Assembly: GCF_050313795.1 (NCBI RefSeq)
Contig: NZ_JBNPMC010000009.1
Span: 30,909 to 94,908 of the forward strand
Length of the DNA: 64,000 nt
DNA from: CAMBRQ01 sp945870325
GTDB taxonomy: Bacteria; Bacillota; Clostridia; Lachnospirales; Lachnospiraceae
Direction: 5' to 3'
The notes beneath the pieces were generated by a model that made no database searches, was not told the origin of the DNA, and saw nothing but the letters and a program-made list of their open reading frames with translations. Shown one piece after another: positions 45,847-55,085 of the stretch. Within the stretch, counting starts at the first letter, position 1. Every line of letters starts with the position of its first letter. The translations under genes were made by a program, and so were the position numbers.

Positions 45847-48800
45847 ATGCACACATTTGATTATGAAAAACTGAAAGATCCTCAGTATTTCCGTGACGGA
45901 AGACTTGATGCTCATTCTGATCACCCATACTATGCTTCAGCACTGGATATAGAAGCAGGGGTTGAAGAGTTCAAGGAAAGCCTGAACGGTCTGTGGAAAT
46001 TCCATTATGCCAGAAATTATAAATCAACAATTCCCGGATTCGAAGCACATGACTATTGCTGCAAGGACTGGGAAGACATCCATGTACCTGCCCACATCCA
46101 GATGGAGGGATATGACATTCCGCAGTATGCCAATGTACAGTATCCATGGGAAGGACACGATGAGATTCTGCCAGGCGAGATCCCGGAGCACTTTAATCCG
46201 GTAGCAAGTTATGTAAAATATTTCACCGTACCGGAGAGAATGAAAGGAAGACGTCTCTTCATCTCCTTCCAGGGTGCCGAAAGTGGACTGGCATTGTGGC
46301 TGAACGGACAGTTTATCGGTTATAGTGAAGACTCTTTCACCCCGTCAGAATTCGAACTGACAGAATATGTAACAGATGGAGAGAACAAACTGGCAGCACA
46401 AGTGTTCAAATGGACATCCTCAAGCTGGTGTGAAGATCAGGACTTCTACCGCTTCTCCGGTATCTACAGAGATGTATATCTGTACACAGTTCCTGATCTG
46501 CACGTACGTGATCTGTGCATCCGTGCAATTCCGGATGAGACACTAAAAAGAGCCGAACTTAGCATTAATCTCGAAACCATATGTCAGAACGGCACGAACG
46601 GCAAAGCAATCTTCCGTCTTGCGAAGGATGACAGTGTCGTATTCGAAGAAGAAAAAGCATTAGACAGCGAAACTGCTTATGTATGGACCGTAGAAAACCC
46701 GGAACTTTGGAGTGCCGAAGCACCGAATCTCTATGACCTTACAATCGAAGTGTATAATGAATCAGGAGAACTTCAGGAGATTATCCCCGAGAAAGTTGGT
46801 TTCAGACGCTTCGAGATGAAAGATTGCATCATGACCCTGAACGGCAAGCGCATTGTTTTCAAAGGGGTAAACCGTCATGAATTCAGTTCTGTAAGTGGAC
46901 GCTATGTAAGTGAAGCAGAACTTCGCAAGGATCTTGAGACGATGAAGTGCAATAACATCAATGCGATCAGAACCTGCCATTACCCAGATGCCTCCCTCAT
47001 CTACAGACTTTGCGATGAATATGGCATCTATATGATCGACGAGAACAACCTGGAATCACACGGCTCCTGGGATCTTGCAGAAGCAACTGGCGACTATACC
47101 CATATCGTTCCTTGTGACAAGCCGGAATGGCTGGATGTCATGCTGGATCGTGTGAATTCTATCTACCAGAGAGATAAGAATCATCCGGCAATCTTAATCT
47201 GGTCCTGCGGTAATGAATCCTTCGGCGGAAAAGACATCTACGAGATGTCAGAACTATTCCGCAAGTTAGACCCAACCCGCCTTGTTCACTATGAAGGCGT
47301 ATTCCACGACCGCAGATATAACGATACCAGCGATATGGAAAGCCAGATGTATCCATCTGTCGAGAGCATCAAGGCATTCCTTGCAAAAGACAGAACCAAG
47401 CCATTCATCTGCTGCGAATACACTCACGCAATGGGGAATTCCTGCGGTGCTATGCACAAATACACAGACCTGACTGACACAGAGCCACTGTACCAGGGTG
47501 GATTCATCTGGGATTATATTGATCAGTCTATCTACAAAAAGGACCGCTACGGCAAAGAATTCCAGGCATATGGCGGAGACTTTGGCGAACGTCCGACAGA
47601 CTATAACTTCAGCGGTAACGGAATCGCATACGGCGGAGACAGAGATGCTTCTCCAAAGATGCAGGAAGTAAAATTCAATTACCAGAATATTACAGCCGAA
47701 GTATCTAAGACAGAAGTAACGATTATTAATAAGAATCTGTTCGTGAATACAGATACTTTCGAATGCCGTGTTGCAGTCGCAAGAGACGGTCAGGTAATCA
47801 GAAAAGCACTTTTAGAGACACATGTTGCACCACTTAGCACGGAAGTCTACACACTTCCAGTGCCAGAGGAGGCAATCGCAGGTGAATATACAGTTACGGT
47901 TTCCTTCCATCTGAAGGCAGATACCGTATGGGCGGAAAGAGGACATGAAGTTGCTTTCGGTCAGTACGTATACGAGATAGAGAAGCCTGCCACGACCTGT
48001 GAGAAGAATATTACCGTAATCAAGAGCAACCATAACATCGGTGTTCGAGGCGAACATTTTGAAGTAATGTTCTCCATCATGTATGGCGGACTTGTTTCTT
48101 ACAAATACGCCGGAAAAGAGATGCTTGAGACGACTCCAAAGCCGAATTTCTGGCGTGCACCTGTAGACAACGACTGCGGCAATAATATGCCGGCCAGATA
48201 TGCCCAGTGGAAGATTGCAAGCATGTATCTTTCCCACAAATCCATCGGTGATGAAGCATTCGCTCTCTGTAAGCCAGTCATCGAAGAAAAGGAGAAGAGC
48301 ATCGCGATCACCTTCACATACAATCTTCAGACAGCACCTGCAGCAGCCTGCCAGGTAACCTATGAAGTATTCGGAGACGGACGCGTGAAGACTACCCTCT
48401 CCTATGATCCGGTAAAGGAATTAGGTGATATGCCGGAATTCGGTATGATGTTCAAACTGAGCGCAGACTATGATCATGTAAAATGGTATGGCCTTGGACC
48501 GGAAGAGACATACGCGGACCGCAAGAAAGGGGCAAAACTTGGCATTTATCAGAACCTTGTAAAAGATAACATGGCTGCATATCTTGTCCCACAGGAATGC
48601 GGCAATAAAGAAGAAGTCAGGTATGCAGAAGTTACAGACCGCAAGGGAAGAGGTATGAGATTCGAAATGGCATCTGAGAACGGACCAATGTGCTTCTCTG
48701 CTCTTCCGTATACTCCGCATGAAATGGAGAACGCAATGCATCCATTCGAACTTCCGGAAGTTCATTACACAGTTGTACGTGCCGCAAAAGGACAGATGGG

Positions 48801-48900
48801 TGTTGCCGGCGACGACAGTTGGGGCTCTCTTACACATCCGGAATATCTGTTGGATATCAGCAAAAAATTAGAATTTACTTTCTATTTCTGCGGTATCTAA
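45847..48900 (+). CDS. lacZ: GH2 beta-galactosidase, LacZ type
   Basis: 1017 residues, the five-domain LacZ length, without signal peptide, so cytoplasmic. Sugar-binding and jelly-roll domains (residues 1-220), immunoglobulin-like domain, TIM barrel with KGVNRHEFS, acid/base Glu in WSCGNESFGG and nucleophile Glu in CCEYTHAMGNS, then a C-terminal beta-sandwich (WYGLGPEETYADRK). It hydrolyses beta-galactosides such as lactose. AAGGAGG precedes the ATG, and TATAAT at 45799-45804 is a good -10 with a weak -35, consistent with activation by the divergent AraC protein. A terminator follows. Confidence 0.95.
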   Translation: MHTFDYEKLKDPQYFRDGRLDAHSDHPYYASALDIEAGVEEFKESLNGLWKFHYARNYKSTIPGFEAHDYCCKDWEDIHVPAHIQMEGYDIPQYANVQYPWEGHDEILPGEIPEHFNPVASYVKYFTVPERMKGRRLFISFQGAESGLALWLNGQFIGYSEDSFTPSEFELTEYVTDGENKLAAQVFKWTSSSWCEDQDFYRFSGIYRDVYLYTVPDLHVRDLCIRAIPDETLKRAELSINLETICQNGTNGKAIFRLAKDDSVVFEEEKALDSETAYVWTVENPELWSAEAPNLYDLTIEVYNESGELQEIIPEKVGFRRFEMKDCIMTLNGKRIVFKGVNRHEFSSVSGRYVSEAELRKDLETMKCNNINAIRTCHYPDASLIYRLCDEYGIYMIDENNLESHGSWDLAEATGDYTHIVPCDKPEWLDVMLDRVNSIYQRDKNHPAILIWSCGNESFGGKDIYEMSELFRKLDPTRLVHYEGVFHDRRYNDTSDMESQMYPSVESIKAFLAKDRTKPFICCEYTHAMGNSCGAMHKYTDLTDTEPLYQGGFIWDYIDQSIYKKDRYGKEFQAYGGDFGERPTDYNFSGNGIAYGGDRDASPKMQEVKFNYQNITAEVSKTEVTIINKNLFVNTDTFECRVAVARDGQVIRKALLETHVAPLSTEVYTLPVPEEAIAGEYTVTVSFHLKADTVWAERGHEVAFGQYVYEIEKPATTCEKNITVIKSNHNIGVRGEHFEVMFSIMYGGLVSYKYAGKEMLETTPKPNFWRAPVDNDCGNNMPARYAQWKIASMYLSHKSIGDEAFALCKPVIEEKEKSIAITFTYNLQTAPAAACQVTYEVFGDGRVKTTLSYDPVKELGDMPEFGMMFKLSADYDHVKWYGLGPEETYADRKKGAKLGIYQNLVKDNMAAYLVPQECGNKEEVRYAEVTDRKGRGMRFEMASENGPMCFSALPYTPHEMENAMHPFELPEVHYTVVRAAKGQMGVAGDDSWGSLTHPEYLLDISKKLEFTFYFCGI

Positions 48901-48937
48901 AAATTAACTTGAGTTAGACAGAGCATTGTGGTTAAAT

Positions 48938-48989
48938 AGACAACAGAGAGGATGGCAGGATGGTTCTGCTGCCCTCTCTGTCTATTTTC
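48938..48989 (+). terminator. Rho-independent terminator after lacZ
   Basis: AGACAACAGAGAGG with GGCAG pairs with CTGCCCTCTCTGTCT, followed by ATTTTCT. The stem has small bulges but is long and GC-rich. Confidence 0.8.
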
Positions 48990-49030
48990 TATAGGCAATA
49001 CTCTTGGCATGAGAAAGGGTTCCTTAGATT

Positions 49031-50383
49031 ATGAGCAAGGAAAAAGTTATGGACATGACTCAGGGACCGGTATTAAAGCAGATGTCAGCATTTGCTCTTC
49101 CGGTGCTTCTGGGCATGTTATGTCAGAGGATCTATAATTTTGCAGATACCTATATCGTAGGAAGGTATCTGGGAGACGAGGCACTGGCAGCCGTAAGCAT
49201 CGCCGGAACTGCCATGTATCTTCTGTTCTCCATCATGATGGGAGTAACAACGGGAATCAGCGTCGTCATCTCACAGTTTTACGGTGCGCATAAAGAACAA
49301 GAGATCAGACAGACATTCGTAGCCGGAATCTATGTTGCAGCCGGAACAACAATCATAATGACTGCCCTTGGCATCTCTACTGTTCATCCACTGCTTAAGG
49401 CATTGCAGACGTCAGATGAACTGCTGCCCGCGGCGTCAAGTTATCTGGTCATCATCTATGCCGGATGCGCTGCAACGATGCTGTATAACTTCGGTTCATC
49501 AGTTCTCCGGGCACTTGGCAATTCAGTGGTTCCATTGATATTCCTGATGTTATCCAGCGTACTGAATGTATTCCTGGATATCGTGTTCGTCGCATGGATT
49601 CCAATGGGAGCAGCCGGCGCCGCATTTGCGACCGTACTGGCACAATTAATCTCCGGCATACTCTGTATCATATACGCTTTGAAGATCATTCCTTTCCTGC
49701 GAGTCGACAGAAAGGATTGGAAAATGGACAGATATCTTGCCGGGCAAGTGTTGCGTTACGGACTTCCGACCGGTCTGCAGATGAGCATCATCTCCATATC
49801 AGACATGACTTTGCAGGCGGTTGTAAATACATACGGAACAACAATGGTGGTTGCCTATGGAGTTTGCCTGAAGGTAGAGGGACTGGGATTCCAACTTGCA
49901 GATGCGATCGGTTCGGCACTTGGAACCTTTACCGGGCAGAATGTGGGTGCCAAAGACTATGGCAGAGTGAAAAAAGGTGTACGAAGCGCCTATTTGATGA
50001 ATGTAATATGCTATGGCATCTTCTGTCCTCTGGTCTTTGTATTCGCGCGTCCGATCATGGAAGCATTTACCCAGACACCAGAGGCAATTCAATTCGGTGT
50101 AGAATATATGCGTGTCTTTACATTATTCTTCCTGGCCGGAGGTATTCTGGTCGTATATCATAATATTCTTCGTGCATCTGGTGATGTGGCAGTCACAGTA
50201 CTTATGGGTGTAAGCGAAGTAGTCACAAGAATCGGATGTGCATTACTGTTCCCGCAATTGTGGGGCTACCGGGGATTATGGCTGGTATCGCCAATCACCT
50301 GGATCTGTGCGATGTTGGTAGGTGCAGTACGATATTATTCCGGAACCTGGAAGAAGAAGGCAGAAAATATGCATCTTAAATAG
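49031..50383 (+). CDS. MATE-family efflux transporter
   Basis: 450 residues with twelve predicted helices in two repeats. FALPVLLGMLCQRIYNFADTY is cut here to FALPVLLGMLCQ and YNFADTYIVGRYLG, the usual start of MATE transporters. It exports drugs or metabolites using Na+ or H+. The start is uncertain: ATG 49031 gives a normal N-terminus, while ATG 49049 has a better AAGGA spacing. It follows lacZ after a terminator and precedes an AraC gene, so it is possibly regulated by the latter. Confidence 0.92.
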   Translation: MSKEKVMDMTQGPVLKQMSAFALPVLLGMLCQRIYNFADTYIVGRYLGDEALAAVSIAGTAMYLLFSIMMGVTTGISVVISQFYGAHKEQEIRQTFVAGIYVAAGTTIIMTALGISTVHPLLKALQTSDELLPAASSYLVIIYAGCAATMLYNFGSSVLRALGNSVVPLIFLMLSSVLNVFLDIVFVAWIPMGAAGAAFATVLAQLISGILCIIYALKIIPFLRVDRKDWKMDRYLAGQVLRYGLPTGLQMSIISISDMTLQAVVNTYGTTMVVAYGVCLKVEGLGFQLADAIGSALGTFTGQNVGAKDYGRVKKGVRSAYLMNVICYGIFCPLVFVFARPIMEAFTQTPEAIQFGVEYMRVFTLFFLAGGILVVYHNILRASGDVAVTVLMGVSEVVTRIGCALLFPQLWGYRGLWLVSPITWICAMLVGAVRYYSGTWKKKAENMHLK

Positions 50384-50446
50384 CACCAGATATAACAGCA
50401 TTTCGACAATAAGCCGGGATTAACAAAGACAAAAAGGAGAAAAGGC

Positions 50447-51397
50447 GTGAGTAAGAAGAAAAAACCCAGGATGGAATTCCGATATTACCAGATGCCGGCA
50501 GGAAGCCCGATTCTGGCACTTCTGGGACAAAAGTGGGCACAAACATACGGCAGAGATATTGATTACCTACATTTTCATAACTATCTGGAGATCGGCTACT
50601 GTTATGAAGGACGGGGGGGTATGACGTTAGGCGAACAGGAACTACGTTTCTCAGGCGGACAATTTACTATCATTCCAAAGAACTATCCCCACACAACAAA
50701 TAGCGATCCGGGAACAATCAGCAAGTGGGAGTATCTGTTTATCGATGTGGAAGGCTTCCTGCGCGAAATATACCAGGGTGTAGGTAATACCAAGAGAATC
50801 GATCGTATGATTTACCGGATTAATTCTTCCGCAGTATTGAAGAATGTAGCAGACTCAAAACATATCGCAAGAATGATCCGCGGGCTTTTGGACGTTATGC
50901 GCGAAAAACGTGAACTATATCTGGATGAAGCCAAGGGTATTCTTTTGGCACTTCTGGTAAATATTGCCCGGGAGAATACGATTGAGGAGGTCAATCTGGA
51001 CGATTCGGAGGAAGAAGATATAAAGACTGCCACATTAGTTTCCCATGCCCTGGATTATATCACCCTCCATTTTATGGAACCGCTAAGAATTGAAGATCTG
51101 GCAAACTGGTGCCATATCAGCGAGACACATTTCAGAAGAGTTTTTTCGGCATATATGAAGATGAGCCCACTGGAATATATCAATCTGGTTCGGATACAGA
51201 CTGCCTGTGAGTATCTGAAGAAAACAGACAGCCCTATCGCAGATATTGCACATAAATGTGGTTTCTCTACATTGTCCACATTCAACCGGAATTTTAAACA
51301 GACAATGGGAGTATCGCCTCATGAATGGAGAAAACGCCCGGAAAACTATGAACAGCAATTGTTAAAATTCGAGATACATTCAGAAGAAGGGTGGTAA
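50447..51397 (+). CDS. AraC-family transcriptional regulator
   Basis: 316 residues from a GTG start with AAGGAG 7 nt upstream. It has an N-terminal cupin domain (HFHNYLEIGYCYEG, TIIPKNYPH) and a C-terminal AraC domain (LANWCHISETHFRRVFSA, then IAHKCGFSTLSTFNRNFKQ). The middle section is helical and charged. It lies 5 nt before a CdaR-type gene and is likely translated with it. The ligand is unknown; its place between a MATE exporter and a glycerate kinase suggests a sugar or sugar acid. Confidence 0.9.
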   Translation: MSKKKKPRMEFRYYQMPAGSPILALLGQKWAQTYGRDIDYLHFHNYLEIGYCYEGRGGMTLGEQELRFSGGQFTIIPKNYPHTTNSDPGTISKWEYLFIDVEGFLREIYQGVGNTKRIDRMIYRINSSAVLKNVADSKHIARMIRGLLDVMREKRELYLDEAKGILLALLVNIARENTIEEVNLDDSEEEDIKTATLVSHALDYITLHFMEPLRIEDLANWCHISETHFRRVFSAYMKMSPLEYINLVRIQTACEYLKKTDSPIADIAHKCGFSTLSTFNRNFKQTMGVSPHEWRKRPENYEQQLLKFEIHSEEGW

Positions 51398-51402
51398 TAC
51401 AA

Positions 51403-52455
51403 ATGGAAATTTCCAAAATACTGGCATCTCAGATTGTCAATGCCGTATATGAAGTTGTAAAAAAAGATACCAACCTGATCAATCCTTCCGGCATCATTAT
51501 TGGAAGTACGGACGAAAAACGAATCGGTACTTTCCATGCGGCCGGAGCCTATGCGATCGAACATGGGATTCCCGTATTTGTAGATGACATGCATCCGTTC
51601 CAGGGGGCAAAAGACGGAATTAACTATCCTATCTTCCTTGCAGATACTGCGATTGCTGCCATTGGAATTACCGGTGATCCAAAGGAACTTAAGCCCTTTG
51701 GATTCCTGATCACTAAGATTACGGAGGTTTTCTTAAAAGAGCAGCAACTGAATCAGCAGATGGTCTCCAGAGACCGGGCACTTCATTATCTGATCACTTC
51801 ACTCATCTACGATAATGTACCTAATCAGCGCCAGTTAGATCAACTGATTCAGGAATACGGACTGAACCGTGAAGATGAATTCGCCGCATTGTCCGTAAAA
51901 TTAAAAGACGCTTCGCTGGAGAATTCCTTACGTTTTTATTTTCATTCTATTGGATGTAAACTATCTTTGTACCTATATCCTAACGAATGGGTAGCAATCT
52001 TTGACAAAGGCATATTCCAGCGATTCCATCCCGAGGAATTGACAGCAAGGTATCAGGGGCAAATATCTGCCGGACTTGGAGACTTTGGTACTCTGTACCA
52101 ACTCAGCCACTCCTATAACAATGCCCGGCTCGCCCGAAAGCATGCTCAGAACCAGAACCTTGAATTCTGCGATATCGGGAATATCTCGATTGAATTCATA
52201 TTAGAGAGTATTCCTTCCGATATTCAGCATACTTACGCAGACCGTATCCTTCAGCCACTGTCAGAGAAAGAACTGCATATCTTAAAGACGTATTTCTCTA
52301 ATAATCTGTCACTGAAAGAGACTGCTGCCCTGCTCTTCATTCACAAAAATACGCTGCAATACCAACTAGACCGGATCACGGAGAAGACGGACCTGAATCC
52401 CCGTGTATTCCAGGATGCATTCCTGCTGCAGTTTGCCTTATATTGCGGAATGTAA
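51403..52455 (+). CDS. cdaR: CdaR-family (sugar diacid) transcriptional regulator
   Basis: About 350 residues. An N-terminal sugar-diacid recognition domain (ASQIVNAVYEVVKKDTNLINP, shown in part) is followed by a GGDEF-like middle and a C-terminal PucR/CdaR helix-turn-helix (LSLKETAALLFIHKNTLQYQ). The ATG at 51403 has GGGTGG 8 nt upstream. CdaR in E. coli activates glycerate and sugar-diacid genes, and here the next gene is glycerate kinase, so the pair fits. A terminator at 52576 separates them. Confidence 0.9.
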   Translation: MEISKILASQIVNAVYEVVKKDTNLINPSGIIIGSTDEKRIGTFHAAGAYAIEHGIPVFVDDMHPFQGAKDGINYPIFLADTAIAAIGITGDPKELKPFGFLITKITEVFLKEQQLNQQMVSRDRALHYLITSLIYDNVPNQRQLDQLIQEYGLNREDEFAALSVKLKDASLENSLRFYFHSIGCKLSLYLYPNEWVAIFDKGIFQRFHPEELTARYQGQISAGLGDFGTLYQLSHSYNNARLARKHAQNQNLEFCDIGNISIEFILESIPSDIQHTYADRILQPLSEKELHILKTYFSNNLSLKETAALLFIHKNTLQYQLDRITEKTDLNPRVFQDAFLLQFALYCGM

Positions 52456-52759
52456 TCTGAATATCACATTATCCCATACCTACACAGGGCTGACAGAACA
52501 ATAATATAGTTAATTGTATCTATGAGTTCTTATCCTCGTAAGGCGTATGCCAATAAATATAGCCAACGAATATAGCCAATAGATTTAGCAGTTAAACTTA
52601 CGCTGCTAAGTTTATTGGTTTTTGTTATGTATAATAATTTTATATATTTTTTTATCGTTTTTCTGTTATGAATTACATAGATTTGCTATCTAAAACTGCT
52701 ATACTGTAATTAAGAAAAAGATTTGAATCAAATTCAAAAAGATACGGAGGTTTAAAATC
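52456..52759 (+). promoter_or_regulatory. Gap before glycerate kinase: terminator and weak promoter
   Basis: It holds the cdaR terminator (52576-52627) and short direct copies of AATATAGCCAA (from 52557 and 52569). Upstream of glxK, TATACT near 52700 is a fair -10, but no good -35 is present, as expected of a promoter activated by CdaR. Confidence 0.5.
52576..52627 (+). terminator. Rho-independent terminator after cdaR
   Basis: CCAATAGATTTAGCAG (52576-52591) pairs with CTGCTAAGTTTATTGG (52603-52618) with one or two mismatches and is followed by TTTTTG. Confidence 0.85.
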
Positions 52760-53890
52760 ATGAAAGTTGTTGTTGCTATCGACTCTTTAAAAGGAAGTCT
52801 GACATCTATGGAAGCTGGCTATGCAATTAAGCAGGGCGTACTCGCTGCTAATCCTGACGCTGAGGTCATTGTAAAGCCTCTGGCAGACGGCGGAGAAGGA
52901 ACTACAGATTCCCTGATCGAAGGATTAGGCGGAGAACGGATCGACGTAACTGTAACCGGCCCTCTTGGCAAACCTGTGGATGCTTATTATGGATACCTGG
53001 AAGAAAGCAATACTGCAATCCTTGAGATGGCAAGTGCTGCCGGCATCATCCTTGTATCCGATGCTGAGAAAGATCCTATGGCTGCTACCACTTACGGCGT
53101 GGGCGAGATAATTAAAGATGCTGTCGAAAAAGGATGCAGGAAATTCATTATCGGAATCGGCGGAAGCGCTACCAACGATGGAGGTCTTGGAATGCTCAAG
53201 GCTCTTGGTTATGAATTCCTGGATGAAAATGGCAAGGATGTTGGCGAAGGAGCACAGGCACTGTCTAAAGTTGCTTCTATTAAAACAGAAAATGTATACT
53301 CCAAGTTATCTGAATGCCATTTCCAGATTGCATGCGATGTAAACAACCCGCTCTGCGGAACCAATGGTGCAACCTACATCTACGGTCCACAAAAGGGCGT
53401 TACCGAAGATATGAAAGAGCCACTGGATCAGGCTATGGCAAACTACGCAAAAGTAACATCTGATACACTTGGCAATGATTACAAAGAATCTGCAGGCGCA
53501 GGCGCTGCCGGCGGTATGGGATTCGCATTCTTAAGTTATCTGGGGGCAGAACTTACACCGGGAATCGAACTGATCCTGAATGCCGTAGGTCTTGAGAATG
53601 AATTAAAAGACGCTGACATCGTAGTAACCGGCGAAGGCAGACTGGATCACCAGACGGCCATGGGCAAAGCACCTGTCGGTGTTGCAAAACTTGCAAAGAA
53701 ATATGACGCTACCGTAGTTGCTTTCGCAGGAAGCGTTACCAAAGATGCAAACGCTTGTAACGAGGCTGGAATTGATGCATTCTTCCCAATTGTAAGAGGA
53801 GTTACCACCTTAGAGGAAGCTATGAAGTCCGAAAATGCAAAAGCGAATATGGCAGCAACGGTGGAGCAGGTATTTAGGCTTTTTAAATAA
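52760..53890 (+). CDS. glxK: Glycerate kinase (GlxK/GarK family)
   Basis: 376 residues, typical of glycerate kinase type II. The N-terminus AIDSLKGSLTSMEAG and KPLADGGEGTTD, then IGGSATNDGGLGML and VTGEGRLDHQTAMGKAP, are the family blocks. It phosphorylates D-glycerate to 2- (or 3-) phosphoglycerate, the last step of sugar-diacid or glyoxylate use. GGAGG lies before the ATG. It is likely activated by the preceding CdaR. No classical terminator follows; a large structured element starts 30 bases after the stop. Confidence 0.95.
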   Translation: MKVVVAIDSLKGSLTSMEAGYAIKQGVLAANPDAEVIVKPLADGGEGTTDSLIEGLGGERIDVTVTGPLGKPVDAYYGYLEESNTAILEMASAAGIILVSDAEKDPMAATTYGVGEIIKDAVEKGCRKFIIGIGGSATNDGGLGMLKALGYEFLDENGKDVGEGAQALSKVASIKTENVYSKLSECHFQIACDVNNPLCGTNGATYIYGPQKGVTEDMKEPLDQAMANYAKVTSDTLGNDYKESAGAGAAGGMGFAFLSYLGAELTPGIELILNAVGLENELKDADIVVTGEGRLDHQTAMGKAPVGVAKLAKKYDATVVAFAGSVTKDANACNEAGIDAFFPIVRGVTTLEEAMKSENAKANMAATVEQVFRLFK

Positions 53891-53920
53891 GGAATTTAAT
53901 TCATGAAGAGTAATTCGTAA

Positions 53921-54397
53921 AGTGTACGGCAGAGAGAGGGAGCATGCATAGCCTGACTTGTAATTTGCACTATAATTACATACCGCCGGGTAAGTTTCCT
54001 GCGATAAGGTATGTAAAATCACGCGGAAAAGAGCACTTTCACAAAGTGTTTCTCCACGTGCACACCCTGTTATCCATTCAAAACGTTCCACGCACGCTCC
54101 GTCAGGAATCCTCCCCGTTCATTAAGAGTTACACACGGAGAATGTCAGGCAGAGAGGGTAGAGTGGGTGGTTCAGTGTCGTAGAAGAGCCGTACAAGCCG
54201 TTGATGAAAAATAGATCTAAATCAGGATGAATTCTGTGCCACTAGCACAGAATTCAAGAATGTCTGAGCCGGAGAAATCTTCAGATTTGTCCGGTGATTA
54301 CATTCGGTTCCTGATTTTAGATCTATTTTGAATCTACGGATTGTAGGCGACTGGAGTCGACACTGAACCACCCAATCTACCCTCTCTGCCGTACACT
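53921..54397. other. 477-bp structured element with nested inverted repeats (candidate large ncRNA or mobile palindromic element)
   Basis: No gene is supported here. Ends: AGTGTACGGCAGAGAG (53921-53936) is inverted at 54382-54397. Inside, 54148-54180 and 54358-54390 form a 33-bp stem with a single mismatch. The stem continues inward through 54207-54227/54309-54329 (AAATAGATCTAAA type) to two tip hairpins at 54228-54256 (12-bp perfect) and 54258-54305. The left part has separate hairpins at 53976-54016, 54020-54060 and 54097-54140. The right CTCTCTGCC can pair with either of two left copies, so two folds exclude each other. The strand transcribed is uncertain. It resembles the style of large structured RNAs, but I cannot name a class. 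Confidence 0.6.
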
Positions 54398-54470
54398 CTT
54401 GAACAACTCTTAAAGAACTAAATTCCCAACTTTTGTTTTTCTTAAGAAATTTTATAAACATTTCCATTTC

Positions 54471-54650
54471 TTGACATATCTACGTCACATTTACTTTATA
54501 TAATAAACCTATCAAATAACAGAAGACGGTAGTTGTACTTCACTTCATAAAGGTATAGTTACTGGCTTCGCCTAACAATAAGTAAAATTTAGATAGATTT
54601 TTTCATCCCCCTCCAAGGATCGGTGCCAAGGCATCGGTCCTCTTTCCTTA
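54471..54650 (+). ncRNA. Candidate small RNA with promoter and terminator
   Basis: TTGACA at 54471-54476 is followed by TTTATATAAT-type sequence (18 to 22 base spacing depending on the -10 chosen), pointing right. About 110 bases later GGATCGGTGCC pairs with GGCATCGGTCC (54618-54640), followed by TCTTTCC. A small hairpin with GGCTTCGCC lies between. There is no open frame of note. Evidence is only promoter- and terminator-like sequence. Confidence 0.35.
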
Positions 54651-54850
54651 TTACGTTTCTATAATTATATGCTTATTTCCAAGATTGCTTCTTCATTTTG
54701 CCAAATTAATCTCATGAAGTCTTATGAATTTTCCAAGGGTTTTTGCAAGATTTTTCAAGAATTTCAGATTGGGTATTCCCTCATTCCCTTCATCTGTGTT
54801 ATAATAGATAGCGCTGAAACGCAATGATATTCATATTGTTTATTGATTAG

Positions 54851-54936
54851 GCAGCAGTGGTCGAGTTGGCTGATGGCATCTGCCTCGAAAGCAGAAGAAC
54901 CGCAAGGTTCCGGGGGTTCAAATCCCTCCTGCTGCG
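54851..54936 (+). tRNA. tRNA-Ser (anticodon CGA)
   Basis: Acceptor stem GCAGCAG/CTGCTGC, anticodon stem TCTGC/GCAGA with loop CTCGAAA (anticodon CGA), a long variable arm AACCGCAAGGTT typical of class II tRNA, and T loop TTCAAAT. The 3' CCA is not encoded. TATAAT at 54800-54805 is a probable -10. Confidence 0.95.
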
Positions 54937-54950
54937 CTTCAATCCTATTC

Positions 54951-55060
54951 CTCCGCAGATCACTGCGGGGGATTAGTTATACTTGCCGCCGGGTAAGCAC
55001 GTTTTTACGTTGGTTTTCGTATCGTTAGGCCTTTGAAGATACGAGATACCAGCTTTTTTT
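54951..55060 (+). promoter_or_regulatory. Riboswitch-like leader of a MATE gene (guanidine-IV candidate)
   Basis: Directly after tRNA-Ser: hairpin CTCCGCAG/CTGCGGGG (54951-54970), then hairpin CTTGCCGCCGGGTAAG (54982-54997), then an intrinsic terminator (55012-55023 with 55038-55050) with eight Ts at 55053-55060, 25 bases before the MATE ATG. An aptamer-sized pair of hairpins, a terminator and a MATE gene match the genetic setting of the guanidine-IV (mepA) riboswitch of Clostridia. I could not verify its consensus. The terminator may also end the tRNA transcript. Confidence 0.5.
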
Positions 55061-55085
55061 ATGGAGAAAACTTTAGGAGGTTCTA

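Noticed and set aside
54148..54390. SRP RNA, RNase P RNA, tmRNA or group II intron as explanation of the structured element
   Set aside because: The conserved SRP helix 8 sequence, the RNase P GAGGAAAGTCC block, the tmRNA tRNA-like end and a domain V hairpin are all missing. GAGCCGTAC near 54186 looks like a domain V start but does not close into that hairpin.
54222..54467. 81-codon minus-strand open frame inside the structured element
   Set aside because: It is composed of the palindromic arms and lacks a credible start.
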